Under the pieces are notes generated by a model, which was not told the origin of the DNA, made no database searches, and saw only the letters and a list, made by a program, of their open reading frames with translations. 64,000 bases of DNA from Bacteroidales bacterium (GTDB taxonomy: Bacteria > Bacteroidota > Bacteroidia > Bacteroidales > UBA932). Positions 54,827 to 64,000 of the stretch are shown here, in pieces; position 1 is the first letter of the stretch; each line of letters opens with the position of its first letter. Location: the NCBI GenBank assembly GCA_017618115.1, contig JAFZUX010000009.1, positions 248,001 through 312,000 on the forward strand. The letters are read 5' to 3'. A program made the position numbers and the translations under genes.

Positions 54827-55789
54827 TTATTTAGTCATTTTTCTCCTACGGAACAGCAGAGAGGCTATAAGGACGGAAAGCAGCATCACAAAGATAATGA
54901 TGCAGAAATCCCTCAGTCCAAAGTTCTCTCCAAAGATAGGAAGCCTTACGTTCATACCGAATATACCGGAAATAAGTGTAGGCGGCATAAAGAGCAGAGA
55001 GACAAAAGTAAGGATTCTCATAATCTTGTTCTGCTCCAGGTTAATCAGACCTAAAACTGTATTCTGCAGATATTCAAGTCTTTCAAAGTTGAAGTTGGTA
55101 TGGTTGAGGAGTGATGCTATATCGTTTACAAGCACCTCCAGACGCGGGCGGATATCGCTCGGGAACTTATCACTTCTGGTAAGTGCCGTTACAATACGCT
55201 GCTTATCTACAATATTCTCCCTCACCATCATGGTATTTTCCTGCATCTGATTGATATCCAACAGGAAATCCTCATTTACCTTGGCTCCTACATTTACGTT
55301 GCGGCCAAATTTCTCAATCTCCTTGGCCATCACCTCAATCATATCCGCATCCAAATCCACGCGGTTCTCCATAATGGCCACAAAGATGTGATAACCTGTA
55401 GGATAGAGCTTGTAGGAGTACCCCATCCTCTTCTGGAACTCGGTAATTGTTCTGAGCGGAGCCTGGCGTGTTGTAACCAGCACTCCCTCAGATATTACAA
55501 AAGAGACGCTCTCCTCGGAGTAACTGTCAGGTCCCGGGGAGATAAAGTCCGTATTTGCAAAGATTGCGTTGTCTGTTTCTGAATAACGGGAAGAACTCTC
55601 AATCTCCTCCGCCTGTGCGCGGCTTTGGAGGGTGGTCTCCAAGAATTCCTCAACTGCTTGTGTCTCAACTCTTTCAGGTTCATACAAATCTATCCACAGG
55701 ACATCATCAAATCCAAGTTTTTCTATCAGTACATTTACATCTGATGTAGTCAGAATCTGCCCTTTAGATTTGTAAAATACCTGAATCAT
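54827..55789 (-). CDS. corA: CorA family magnesium/cobalt transporter
   Basis: This 320-residue protein has a large cytoplasmic N-terminal domain with long helices, two C-terminal membrane helices and the selectivity motif GMN in SGIFGMNVRLP. The final basic tail RRRKMTK is typical. It forms a pentameric channel for Mg2+. It is the first gene after a new -7 box and directly abuts the ROK kinase gene, so it opens the second part of the minus-strand run. Confidence 0.95.
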   Translation of the reverse strand: MIQVFYKSKGQILTTSDVNVLIEKLGFDDVLWIDLYEPERVETQAVEEFLETTLQSRAQAEEIESSSRYSETDNAIFANTDFISPGPDSYSEESVSFVISEGVLVTTRQAPLRTITEFQKRMGYSYKLYPTGYHIFVAIMENRVDLDADMIEVMAKEIEKFGRNVNVGAKVNEDFLLDINQMQENTMMVRENIVDKQRIVTALTRSDKFPSDIRPRLEVLVNDIASLLNHTNFNFERLEYLQNTVLGLINLEQNKIMRILTFVSLLFMPPTLISGIFGMNVRLPIFGENFGLRDFCIIIFVMLLSVLIASLLFRRRKMTK

Positions 55790-55849
55790 ACTCCGGCCTC
55801 CTTCTTTGTTAATGAGTTAGACATCACAGACTTCATTTTATAAACCGTG

Positions 55850-55857
55850 CAAATTTA
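55850..55857 (-). promoter_or_regulatory. -7 box ahead of corA
   Basis: TAAATTTG on the minus strand (55857 down to 55850) overlaps the stop codon of the symporter gene and lies 60 bases before corA. It allows the corA-to-creatininase genes to be transcribed apart from the murK-murQ part. Confidence 0.6.
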
Positions 55858-57330
55858 AGAATTTTTCTTTGAGAAAAGCATCATTCCCAGGAATGTAAGT
55901 GCTGCAATTACCAAAATAAGGGCGAATCCGAAGTTATAGCCCCAGCCGAATACGGAGTTCTGGATGCAGTAGCAGATTACCGGTACAATGACGCAGATAA
56001 ACGGAACGGCCTTGTCACAAGTGTTCCACTTGGTGAGGATTCCGTACATAAATACTCCCAAAAGCGGACCGTAAGTGTATGAAGCAATGGCATATACCAT
56101 GTTGATTACAGAATCGCTCTTAAGGGCGTTGAATGCAACCATCAATATTACAAAGAGGATTGCCATAATTACGTTAACGGTTTGTCTTACCCTCTTCTTT
56201 TTCTGCTCGTCCCACTCTCTCTTCTCCATTCCTATAAGGTCAATACTTGCAGAGGTTGTAAGTGAGGTGATTGCGTTTGCGCAGGAAGGATATGCTGCAG
56301 AGATGAGTCCTACAAAGAATACCACTCCCACAACAGGTCTAAGACTGAATGCAACCGTAGGGAAAATCTTATCCGCCTCAACGTTTCCGGCAGCACCCGT
56401 TACGGAAGCGAGCATATCAGGATGGTTAATCATAAAGATGGCCAGAACTGCACCTATGGTGAGGAAGAGGAGGTTAACCGGAATCATCATGGCAACGGAG
56501 GTCATCATGTTCTTCTGGCTCTCTCTCTGGTTCTTACAGCTGAGGCTCTTCTGAATCATAGACTGATCCAGACCCGTCATCGCGATAGGTACAACCAAAC
56601 CGCTTATGAATCTCTTTAACCAGTTGGTTCCGTGAGACCAGTCGGTATCAAATATATCCGAGTGAGAATCTGCATGAACGTTTGAGAGCATCTCTCCAAA
56701 GCTCCAGCCCAACTCTCTGCAAATGAAAATAAGTGAGAGCACTACGGCCACAATCATAAAGGTTGTCTGGAAGGTATCTGTCCAGATAATGGTCTTAACT
56801 CCGCCCTTGAGGGTATAAAGAATTGCAATCAAAACAAAGATTGCGGAGGCCAGCCAGAAAGGCATCATCGGGGAGCCGTCCGGACGGATAAGCACAAAGT
56901 TGTAGATTACAAAGACAACCAAAAATGTTCTTACAGTTGCTCCTAACAGTCTGGAAATGATAAAGAAAGAGGCTCCGGTCTTATAACTACAGACGCCGAA
57001 TCTCTTCTCCAGATATGCATAGATGGAGGTAAGGTTCATTCTGTAGTAAAGCGGCAGAAGAACCCCCGCAATAACGGCATATCCGCCAATCATTCCGATA
57101 AGCATAGGCAGATACCAGAATCTCTCGTTGTAAACATTACCCGGAACGCTCATGAATGAAACACCGCTAAGTGAGGCGCCTATCATTCCGTAAGCAACTA
57201 TAAACCAGTTAGATTTACGGTTACCGGTAAAATAGGAACTATTGTCCGCCTTCCTGCTGGTAACGTGTGCAATAATGAAGAGTATTGCGGTATAAACCAG
57301 GAATGTAATTAGGAGAATTGTAGAATTCAT
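55855..57330 (-). CDS. Sodium:solute symporter (SSS family)
   Basis: This 491-residue membrane protein has about 13 hydrophobic segments and SSS-family patterns: SYFTGNRKSNWFIVAYGMIGASLSGVSF near the N-terminus, LKGGVKTIIWTDTFQ, and MTGLDQSMIQKSLSCKN in the middle. It should take up a solute together with Na+. Downstream of murQ and recR, a sugar such as MurNAc or sialic acid is plausible but unproven. An ATG at 57330 was chosen; the TTG nine bases earlier would overlap recR. Confidence 0.9.
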   Translation of the reverse strand: MNSTILLITFLVYTAILFIIAHVTSRKADNSSYFTGNRKSNWFIVAYGMIGASLSGVSFMSVPGNVYNERFWYLPMLIGMIGGYAVIAGVLLPLYYRMNLTSIYAYLEKRFGVCSYKTGASFFIISRLLGATVRTFLVVFVIYNFVLIRPDGSPMMPFWLASAIFVLIAILYTLKGGVKTIIWTDTFQTTFMIVAVVLSLIFICRELGWSFGEMLSNVHADSHSDIFDTDWSHGTNWLKRFISGLVVPIAMTGLDQSMIQKSLSCKNQRESQKNMMTSVAMMIPVNLLFLTIGAVLAIFMINHPDMLASVTGAAGNVEADKIFPTVAFSLRPVVGVVFFVGLISAAYPSCANAITSLTTSASIDLIGMEKREWDEQKKKRVRQTVNVIMAILFVILMVAFNALKSDSVINMVYAIASYTYGPLLGVFMYGILTKWNTCDKAVPFICVIVPVICYCIQNSVFGWGYNFGFALILVIAALTFLGMMLFSKKNS

Positions 57331-57335
57331 ACTTC

Positions 57336-57941
57336 TCAAATTTTAAATGGTTGTCTGTTCTCAATTGATTTTGCAAGTGTAAGCTCATCCGTGTACTCAA
57401 GGTCGTCTCCAAATGCCACTCCGCGAGCAATGGACGAGATTACTATCTCATAGTTTTTCAGTCTGTTATAAATGAAGTAGGAAGTAGTCTCCCCCTCCAT
57501 ACTTGTACTCAGGGCCAATATCACCTCTTTTATCTCCCCTCTTTTTATTCTCTCCTCCAGCTCCGCGATGGGTAAATCTGAAGGCCCCACCCCGTCTATT
57601 GGAGAGATTATGCCGTCCAGCACGTGGTATAAACCGTTGTACCTCTGAGTGTTCTCAATGCTCAGCACATCTCTTATGCTCTCCACCACACAAACCACGC
57701 TCCTGTTTCTGGAGGGGTTTGAGCAGATTGGGCATAACTCGCTGTCAGAAACCATATTGCAGACCTTGCAGCGCTTTACGTCACTCCTTAAGGAGACAAG
57801 ACTCTGAGCAAAAAGTTCAACATTCTCCTTTGGTTGTTTAAGGATAAAGAGCGCCATTCTCAGGGCACTCTTTTTTCCTATACCGGGCAGTTTTGAAAAG
57901 TGTTCAACAGCCCTGTCTAACAACTTGGAGGAGGTGTTCAT
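57336..57941 (-). CDS. recR: Recombination protein RecR
   Basis: The 201-residue protein has the helix-hairpin-helix region (LPGIGKKSALRMA), a Cys4 zinc finger (CKVCNMVSDSELCPIC), the Toprim motif CVVESIRDVLSIE and the C-terminal Walker-like part. RecR works with RecF and RecO to load RecA on gapped DNA. It lies between murQ (2 bases) and the symporter (5 bases), an unrelated gene held in the same transcript. Confidence 0.96.
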   Translation of the reverse strand: MNTSSKLLDRAVEHFSKLPGIGKKSALRMALFILKQPKENVELFAQSLVSLRSDVKRCKVCNMVSDSELCPICSNPSRNRSVVCVVESIRDVLSIENTQRYNGLYHVLDGIISPIDGVGPSDLPIAELEERIKRGEIKEVILALSTSMEGETTSYFIYNRLKNYEIVISSIARGVAFGDDLEYTDELTLAKSIENRQPFKI

Positions 57942-57943
57942 CT

Positions 57944-58765
57944 CTATTTGCCTGCCTTATAAGCATTCACACCGTTTCTTACGGAACCGTACTTGAGCAG
58001 ATACTCCTTTGCCTTCTCGTAATCCGTAATACCGGTCTCGTCCATAATCATACGGGTTCCTCTGTCCACCAACTTCTTGTTGGAGAGCTGCATATCCACC
58101 ATCTTGTTGCCCTTTACGTGGCCCAGTTTAATCATTGCAGAGGTAGATATCATGTTGAGGATAAGTTTCTGAGCGGTACCGGATTTCATTCTGGTTGAGC
58201 CGGTTACAAACTCAGGGCCTACAACGGCAACTATCGGGATATCTACAACCTCGGCTACCTTTGCACCCGGGTTGCAGGTGATGCAGGCGGTAAGGAGTCC
58301 CTTCTCTCTTGCCTTTGCGCAAGCGCCTACAACGTAAGGAGTTGAACCGCTGGCTGCAATTCCTACAACGGAATCGTAACCTCCAATGTTAAACTTCTCA
58401 AGATCCTTCCAACCCATATCGTAGTCATCCTCAGCGTTTTCCACAGCCTTGCGGATTGCGGTGTCACCGCCGGCAATAAGGCCGATTACCAAGTCGTATG
58501 GTGCGCCGTATGTAGGAGGTATCTCACTGGCATCCAGAATTCCCAACCTTCCGCTGGTTCCGGCACCCAGATAGAAGAGGCGTCCGCCCTTCTTCATTCT
58601 CTCTACAAGACCATCTACAAACTTGGTTATCTGAGGAATACACTTTCCTACTGCAACAGGAACGCTCTGATCCTCTTTATTCATTCCCATAAGCAACTCC
58701 TCAGTTGTCATCTTATCCAGATGAGCGTAGTTTGAGGACTGCTCTGTTACTCTGTTCAAACTCAT
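57944..58765 (-). CDS. murQ: N-acetylmuramic acid 6-phosphate etherase
   Basis: This 273-residue SIS-fold enzyme splits the lactyl ether of MurNAc-6-P to give GlcNAc-6-P and lactate, the key step of cell-wall sugar recycling. Visible motifs are LFYLGAGTSGRLGILDASE (phosphate site and catalytic Glu), VVGIAASGSTPYVVGA, and GPEFVTGSTRMKSGTAQKLILNM. Length is slightly below the 298 residues of E. coli MurQ. It lies 9 bases after a BadF-type kinase gene, the kinase-etherase order known from Tannerella murK-murQ. Confidence 0.96.
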   Translation of the reverse strand: MSLNRVTEQSSNYAHLDKMTTEELLMGMNKEDQSVPVAVGKCIPQITKFVDGLVERMKKGGRLFYLGAGTSGRLGILDASEIPPTYGAPYDLVIGLIAGGDTAIRKAVENAEDDYDMGWKDLEKFNIGGYDSVVGIAASGSTPYVVGACAKAREKGLLTACITCNPGAKVAEVVDIPIVAVVGPEFVTGSTRMKSGTAQKLILNMISTSAMIKLGHVKGNKMVDMQLSNKKLVDRGTRMIMDETGITDYEKAKEYLLKYGSVRNGVNAYKAGK

Positions 58766-58774
58766 TGTCTTAAG

Positions 58775-59623
58775 TTATTTAGCAAGATATTTCTCTTTGT
58801 GATACTCAATAAGTCCGTCTATAGGTGAACGGAGAACCTTTCCAACCTTCACACCGCACTCGGCAGCAACCTCTTCCAACTCTCTTCTGAAGATATAACC
58901 TATAGAACCAACTACGTTCATAGGATACTCCTTGTAGTTGTAACCGTAAACGTTTCTGGTGATGAAATCTTTGAATCCGCTCTTTAAAAGAGCCTGCATG
59001 TACTCGGTATCTCTGTACTGCTCAATGAAATATGAGAATGAAGCCAGGAATCTGTTAGGAGCCGGCTGCTTGTAAACCTTATCTACAATCTTAAGGTAAT
59101 CCAAGTCATATTTCTCAATAAAAGCCTTCTCTATATCCTTAGGAAGCAGACCTTTAATGAAATCTGAGATAAGACGCTTTCCAAAGTATCCGCCGCTGGC
59201 CTCGTCACCAAGGATAAAACCTCCGGCATTTACATGCTCGGCCATCTTTTCTCCGTCAAAGAAACAGGAGTTTGCTCCAGTTCCAATGATGCAGGCAATA
59301 CCCTTTCCGTCTCCGCAGAGAGCTCTTGCAGCTGCCAGCATATCAGATGCTGCAAAGCATTTAACGCCCGGGAACACCTCGTTGAAAGCACTTTCAAGGT
59401 CACTTCCAACAGAGTCTGATACAACTCCGGCTCCGTAGAAATATACCTCGGAAACGTTGCTTCCTATTATGGAAGAGAGACTTACCTGAAGTATGTTAAC
59501 TATTTTCTCCTTTGTGATGAATACCGGATTAATGCCGGCAGTCTTTACTGATACGGTTGTTCCGTCCTCTTTGATTGCAACCCAATCCACTTTAGTTGAG
59601 CCGCTGTCTGCTACTAAAATCAT
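58775..59623 (-). CDS. BadF/BadG-type amino-sugar kinase, probable MurNAc/GlcNAc kinase (MurK-like)
   Basis: This 282-residue actin-fold kinase begins LVADSGSTKVDWVAI (phosphate 1 loop) and has ACIIGTGANSCFFDG and GGFILGDEASGGYFGKR. The family phosphorylates GlcNAc, MurNAc or glucosamine at C6. Adjacency to murQ strongly favours MurNAc as substrate, as in the Tannerella and Clostridium MurK proteins; this is inference. A -7 box in the 40-base gap after pnuT gives it its own promoter. Confidence 0.88.
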   Translation of the reverse strand: MILVADSGSTKVDWVAIKEDGTTVSVKTAGINPVFITKEKIVNILQVSLSSIIGSNVSEVYFYGAGVVSDSVGSDLESAFNEVFPGVKCFAASDMLAAARALCGDGKGIACIIGTGANSCFFDGEKMAEHVNAGGFILGDEASGGYFGKRLISDFIKGLLPKDIEKAFIEKYDLDYLKIVDKVYKQPAPNRFLASFSYFIEQYRDTEYMQALLKSGFKDFITRNVYGYNYKEYPMNVVGSIGYIFRRELEEVAAECGVKVGKVLRSPIDGLIEYHKEKYLAK

Positions 59624-59655
59624 CTTTTATCTATTTTGAGTATTTTCAAATCGTG

Positions 59656-59663
59656 CAAATATA
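59656..59663 (-). promoter_or_regulatory. -7 box ahead of the murK-like gene
   Basis: TATATTTG on the minus strand (59663 down to 59656) lies 32 bases before the kinase start and just after the pnuC-family stop codon, suggesting that amino-sugar genes can be expressed without the thiamine operon. Confidence 0.6.
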
Positions 59664-60257
59664 CTAATTATTTAGATATACGCCCCTTCTTTTCCAGTGC
59701 CAATAGCCGTAGATTGCAGAGAGGGAGTAAAAGGCGTAGAGCAGAGCCATCCAGTACATATCCTGAGTAAAGCACATAACTGTGGAAAGAACATCTGCCG
59801 CAATCCAAACCAGCCACTGCTGCAGGTAGGTCTTTACCAGCCAGATTGTTGCTATTATGCTCAAAACAAATACCATAGCGTCCAATACGGAAGACTCGTC
59901 CCCTATCCTTCTAAGAAGGAACATCAGAGCAACGGAAAGCAGAGCAAAGGCAACAAGGCTTATAATCACAACCTTAAGTTTTAAAGGCCTCAAATGAATC
60001 TCAGCCTTCACTTTTTTAGCATCCCTCATCCAGGCGAATATGCCCCACACCGCCGTTCCTACATAGTAGATATTCAGACACATAGAGGCATAGAGAGATT
60101 CCCGGTAGAAGACAACCGCACAGACGGAAGAGGCCACAATGCAGATTACCCACATCATATTCTTCTGTCTCACCTCGTAAATCAGAAATAGTACGCCGGT
60201 TATAAAAGAGAAAATCTCCAACCAGTTTACCTGAAGATATTGAATTACGTTTTCCAT
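59664..60257 (-). CDS. pnuT: PnuC-family vitamin transporter, probable thiamine transporter PnuT
   Basis: The 197-residue protein has about seven membrane helices and the PnuC signature near the end, YGYWHWKRRG. PnuC proteins move nicotinamide riboside, riboflavin or thiamine across the inner membrane by facilitated diffusion followed by phosphorylation. Because the gene is second in an operon led by a TPP riboswitch and overlaps the receptor gene by one base, thiamine is the likely substrate. The thiamine pyrophosphokinase gene often found next in Bacteroides is absent here. Confidence 0.9.
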   Translation of the reverse strand: MENVIQYLQVNWLEIFSFITGVLFLIYEVRQKNMMWVICIVASSVCAVVFYRESLYASMCLNIYYVGTAVWGIFAWMRDAKKVKAEIHLRPLKLKVVIISLVAFALLSVALMFLLRRIGDESSVLDAMVFVLSIIATIWLVKTYLQQWLVWIAADVLSTVMCFTQDMYWMALLYAFYSLSAIYGYWHWKRRGVYLNN

Positions 60258-62521
60258 TAGAATGTCAACTGAATTTTTGCAATATAGTTGGTGGTAGCCT
60301 GAGAATAAACTCCCTTTTCTACGTAGTCAGGTGAGCCGTCATCAAATACCGCCCTATAAAGCCAACCGTATGAGTAATATTTCTTATTCAATAAGTTATC
60401 TACGCAAAGTGAAATGCGTAATTTATTTCTCTTACTGAGTTTAAACTCCTGGGAAGCACCAAGGCTCATAGTAAAATAAGCCGGTACTTTTGCCACCTCC
60501 ATAGAGGAGTTGTCCATATACTGCTTTCCAACGCTCTTACCGGTAATCCCAAAATTAAATCCGGAAAAAGGAGTAACGCTTATCCCTCCCATTGCAATGA
60601 ACTGCGGAGAGTAGATAAGGTTGGAACTCTTAAGGAATACCTGTTTCTGAGCAACCGGATTCCAGTCCGTTGCATTGTCGTAAGCATCCACATAGAGAGT
60701 ATAGTTCTTGAGCTTGTTCTTTGAAAGGGTCATATTTCCAAAGAAGGTAATAACGTTAGCCGGTGAGTATGAAGCAGATAACTCTACTCCCCTTCTGTAG
60801 CTCTTAGGTATATTCTCCTGAATCACATAACCGGTCTCCGTAAGACGCCCCGTAGCAACCAGTTGGTTCTTGTACTCCATTGCATAGAGGTTTATTCCCA
60901 AAGTAACCCTCTCTCTTTCCATCTGATAACCAAGCTCGTAATCCAGCACCCTCTCCTTTTTCAACTCAGAGGCCTTACCTGCCTTTATGGACTCTTTAAT
61001 ATCACTTCTGCTTGGCTCGCGATGGCCCACGGAGAGTGAAGCGAACAGCCTGTCACTGTTGGAGATTCTGTAGTTGAGACCCATCTTTGGAGAGAAGGAG
61101 TTGTAATTATTATCAGAAACCAGAGAGACAAAGTCCTTGTCTATTCCGCTCATTTTTAGATTCACGTTTCTGTACTGAACGTCTAAGAACGCCGTAACCC
61201 TCTCTGCAACATCATATTCCGCCTTGGTAAAGAGTGAAAAGTCTCTCTTCTTTCCGTTATTGCCGTACCAGTTGTAATGTTCCGGAATGTTCTGGTTCCA
61301 TTTGCTCCAGAGCATATCTCCGTCATGGTCTCCGTCATAGAAAGAGAGGTTTGCTCCGCCTATAACATAAAGACGCTCACCTCTGTAGCGCAGATTCATT
61401 GCACCGGCATAATAGACGTTGTCCATTCCCTGACGTATAATAACGTCTGTCTTCTTGTGAGTTACGCCGTCTACAACCTGGTTCTCAAGACCGTATTTGG
61501 AGAACTTCACATTGTATTTGTAATTCTCATAGTAACCGTCTCCTTTGGTAAAGTGAGCAGTTGCGTTAAAGGTGAGTTGAGGAGTAAACTGATGTACATA
61601 ATGCAGCTGAAGGTGATGCTGAGTGTAATTATCCGTCTCATTATCATAGTAATGCACATTCCCCTGCTCATCATAATACTCTCCGGCAACGTTGTACTTT
61701 CTGTTTACAGGATAGATATCTATAGGACACCCCTCCCAGGTGATTCCGGTATGCTGATCTCCGAATATGTATATGAACCTCAGGCTGTTGGATGGGTTTC
61801 TCCAGGATGCGGAGAAGAAGAGTGAGTTCAATCTTGCCTTGGCGTTTCTGATATAGCCTCTTGTATTTGCGTGATTGTAAGCCACATCAAAGGAGAACCA
61901 GTTTCCATTCTTTCCACCCAGGGCTCCGGAACCCAAAGCCACGCTCTCCATAAATGTCTTATAGGAGCCGAATGAGAAGTCTGCAACCCCGTAAGGCTCA
62001 GATGAAGGAGTCCTGGTCTGCATATTGAGTGTTGCGCCAAAGGCACCCGGGCCGTTGGTAGAAGTACCTACACCTCTCTGAAGCTGAATTGATTGCAAAA
62101 AGTTCATCACAGAGGGCAGATTTACCCAGAATACCTCCTGGCTCTCTCCGTCATTTATAGCAATGCCGTTAAGCGTTACGTTTGTTCTGGAGGCGTCACC
62201 TCCTCTAACTGAGAATTTGCTGTAACCCAGACCTAAACCTCCCTCCGTTGTTGCAACAACAGATGGCTGCATACCTATCATCATAGGCAGTGAGTGTGAG
62301 GGTGCATTGCTCTCAATCTCTTTTCTTCCCACGGTAGAAAAGGCAACCGGAGTATTGGCATTGGCTCTTGTAGATGCTACAATAATGCTGTCTAACCTTT
62401 TTTCACTCAGAGTATCTGCCTTAATACCACTGCCTCTTTGAGCAGCCAGTGGCAGTGAACTTGCAGAGAGCAAAAACAGACAGAGCGGATAAAAAAATAA
62501 CTTCCTCATTTCCAATAACAT
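60257..62521 (-). CDS. TonB-dependent outer-membrane receptor, probable thiamine receptor
   Basis: This 754-residue receptor has a signal peptide ending LPLAAQ, a plug domain (LPMMIGMQPSVVATTEGGLGLGYSKFSVRGGD, FLQSIQLQRGVGTSTNGPGAFG) and a 22-strand beta barrel that ends in a terminal aromatic (AKIQLTF). No CarboxypepD-like extension as in SusC proteins is seen. TPP riboswitch control points to thiamine or a thiamine precursor as ligand. The first ATG is at 62521; a second at 62509 would fit the signal peptide equally well. Confidence 0.93.
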   Translation of the reverse strand: MLLEMRKLFFYPLCLFLLSASSLPLAAQRGSGIKADTLSEKRLDSIIVASTRANANTPVAFSTVGRKEIESNAPSHSLPMMIGMQPSVVATTEGGLGLGYSKFSVRGGDASRTNVTLNGIAINDGESQEVFWVNLPSVMNFLQSIQLQRGVGTSTNGPGAFGATLNMQTRTPSSEPYGVADFSFGSYKTFMESVALGSGALGGKNGNWFSFDVAYNHANTRGYIRNAKARLNSLFFSASWRNPSNSLRFIYIFGDQHTGITWEGCPIDIYPVNRKYNVAGEYYDEQGNVHYYDNETDNYTQHHLQLHYVHQFTPQLTFNATAHFTKGDGYYENYKYNVKFSKYGLENQVVDGVTHKKTDVIIRQGMDNVYYAGAMNLRYRGERLYVIGGANLSFYDGDHDGDMLWSKWNQNIPEHYNWYGNNGKKRDFSLFTKAEYDVAERVTAFLDVQYRNVNLKMSGIDKDFVSLVSDNNYNSFSPKMGLNYRISNSDRLFASLSVGHREPSRSDIKESIKAGKASELKKERVLDYELGYQMERERVTLGINLYAMEYKNQLVATGRLTETGYVIQENIPKSYRRGVELSASYSPANVITFFGNMTLSKNKLKNYTLYVDAYDNATDWNPVAQKQVFLKSSNLIYSPQFIAMGGISVTPFSGFNFGITGKSVGKQYMDNSSMEVAKVPAYFTMSLGASQEFKLSKRNKLRISLCVDNLLNKKYYSYGWLYRAVFDDGSPDYVEKGVYSQATTNYIAKIQLTF

Positions 62522-62551
62522 TTAACTGCTTAGAAGTGTAGAAGTCAAGCT

Positions 62552-62616
62552 CTTCCCTCCGACGGTACTAACCGTATCAGGTTTAAAGGGTATAATCTCA
62601 GCCTTCCGGCACCCCT
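62552..62616 (-). promoter_or_regulatory. TPP (THI-box) riboswitch
   Basis: On the minus strand the thi-box order is complete: GGGGTGC (62615 to 62609), GGCTGAGA with CTGAGA at 62601-62596, ACCCTTTAAACCTGAT with ACCTGAT at 62582-62576, and the closing GGAGGGAA (62560-62553). Only about 30-40 bases separate it from the receptor start and no T-run terminator is seen, so it probably blocks translation initiation when TPP is bound. Confidence 0.95.
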
Positions 62617-62625
62617 AAGCGGCCG

Positions 62626-62633
62626 CAAAGATA
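62626..62633 (-). promoter_or_regulatory. -7 box of the thiamine-uptake operon
   Basis: TATCTTTG on the minus strand (62633 down to 62626) fits TAnnTTTG and ends about 10 bases before the riboswitch core, so transcription starts at the aptamer. Confidence 0.7.
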
Positions 62634-62640
62634 AACTAAT

Positions 62641-64000
<1,360 letters not shown>

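Overview
The window comes from a member of the Bacteroidota, most likely order Bacteroidales; the family cannot be fixed from this stretch alone. The evidence is promoters of the Bacteroidota type (a -7 box TAnnTTTG) ahead of many genes, almost no Shine-Dalgarno signals, a V-type ATPase operon that includes a DUF2764 gene, a TonB-dependent receptor/PnuC thiamine operon, DUF6443-type RHS proteins, and lipoproteins and S9/S41 peptidases typical of the phylum. The gene content is dense: no stretch over 300 bases lacks a gene. The largest gaps (62522-62700, 27847-28001, 33536-33684) hold a TPP riboswitch with promoters, the SRP RNA, and the rpsA/RHS promoter region.

Layout. 1-1396: the end of a biotin carrier gene and the beta subunit of a Na+-pumping decarboxylase, closed by a terminator. 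1502-8748: a V-type ATPase operon E-DUF2764-A-B-D-I-K whose K ring subunit keeps the Na+-binding residues of the Enterococcus enzyme. It runs on into a phosphohexomutase (GlmM-like) and a divergent DUF1343 (NamZ-like) gene. 11334-33535: mostly housekeeping genes, including ribosomal proteins L31 and S1, TsaD and MtaB (tRNA A37 modification), MnmA (tRNA U34 thiolation), SRP RNA, TamB, FolB, an RsmI-like methyltransferase, cytidine deaminase, MltG, a CtpA-type protease, RNase Z, NhaC and a SlyD-like FKBP.

33685-47806 is the accessory island: an RHS polymorphic-toxin locus. One 1025-residue secreted SpvB/YD-repeat protein (A) is followed by two near-duplicate DUF6443/RHS-core proteins (B1, B2). 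B1 and B2 are almost the same up to the RHS core and then switch abruptly to unrelated A+T-rich tails. The B1 tail ends in a JAB/JAMM-like metallopeptidase motif and the B2 tail in an HEXXH motif. Each tail is followed at once by unrecognised exported or lipoprotein genes, the best immunity candidates. The arrangement resembles one Tc-toxin TcB half serving two interchangeable TcC halves.

47810-62521 is a long minus-strand gene run. From its 5' end it has a TPP-riboswitch-controlled thiamine uptake pair (TonB receptor, PnuT-like), then a MurNAc/GlcNAc kinase and MurQ (cell-wall sugar recycling), RecR and a Na+ symporter. A new promoter then leads into CorA, a ROK kinase, an S9 peptidase lipoprotein, two tandem MFS carriers, a SIS-domain protein and a creatininase-family amidohydrolase. 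The last six look like an uptake and breakdown pathway for an unidentified amide-linked sugar derivative. CTP synthase starts at 62701 and runs off the window.

Two themes tie the genes together: sodium bioenergetics (decarboxylase, V-ATPase, NhaC, SSS symporter) and amino-sugar/peptidoglycan metabolism (GlmM, DUF1343, MltG, MurQ, MurK-like, ROK and SIS proteins).
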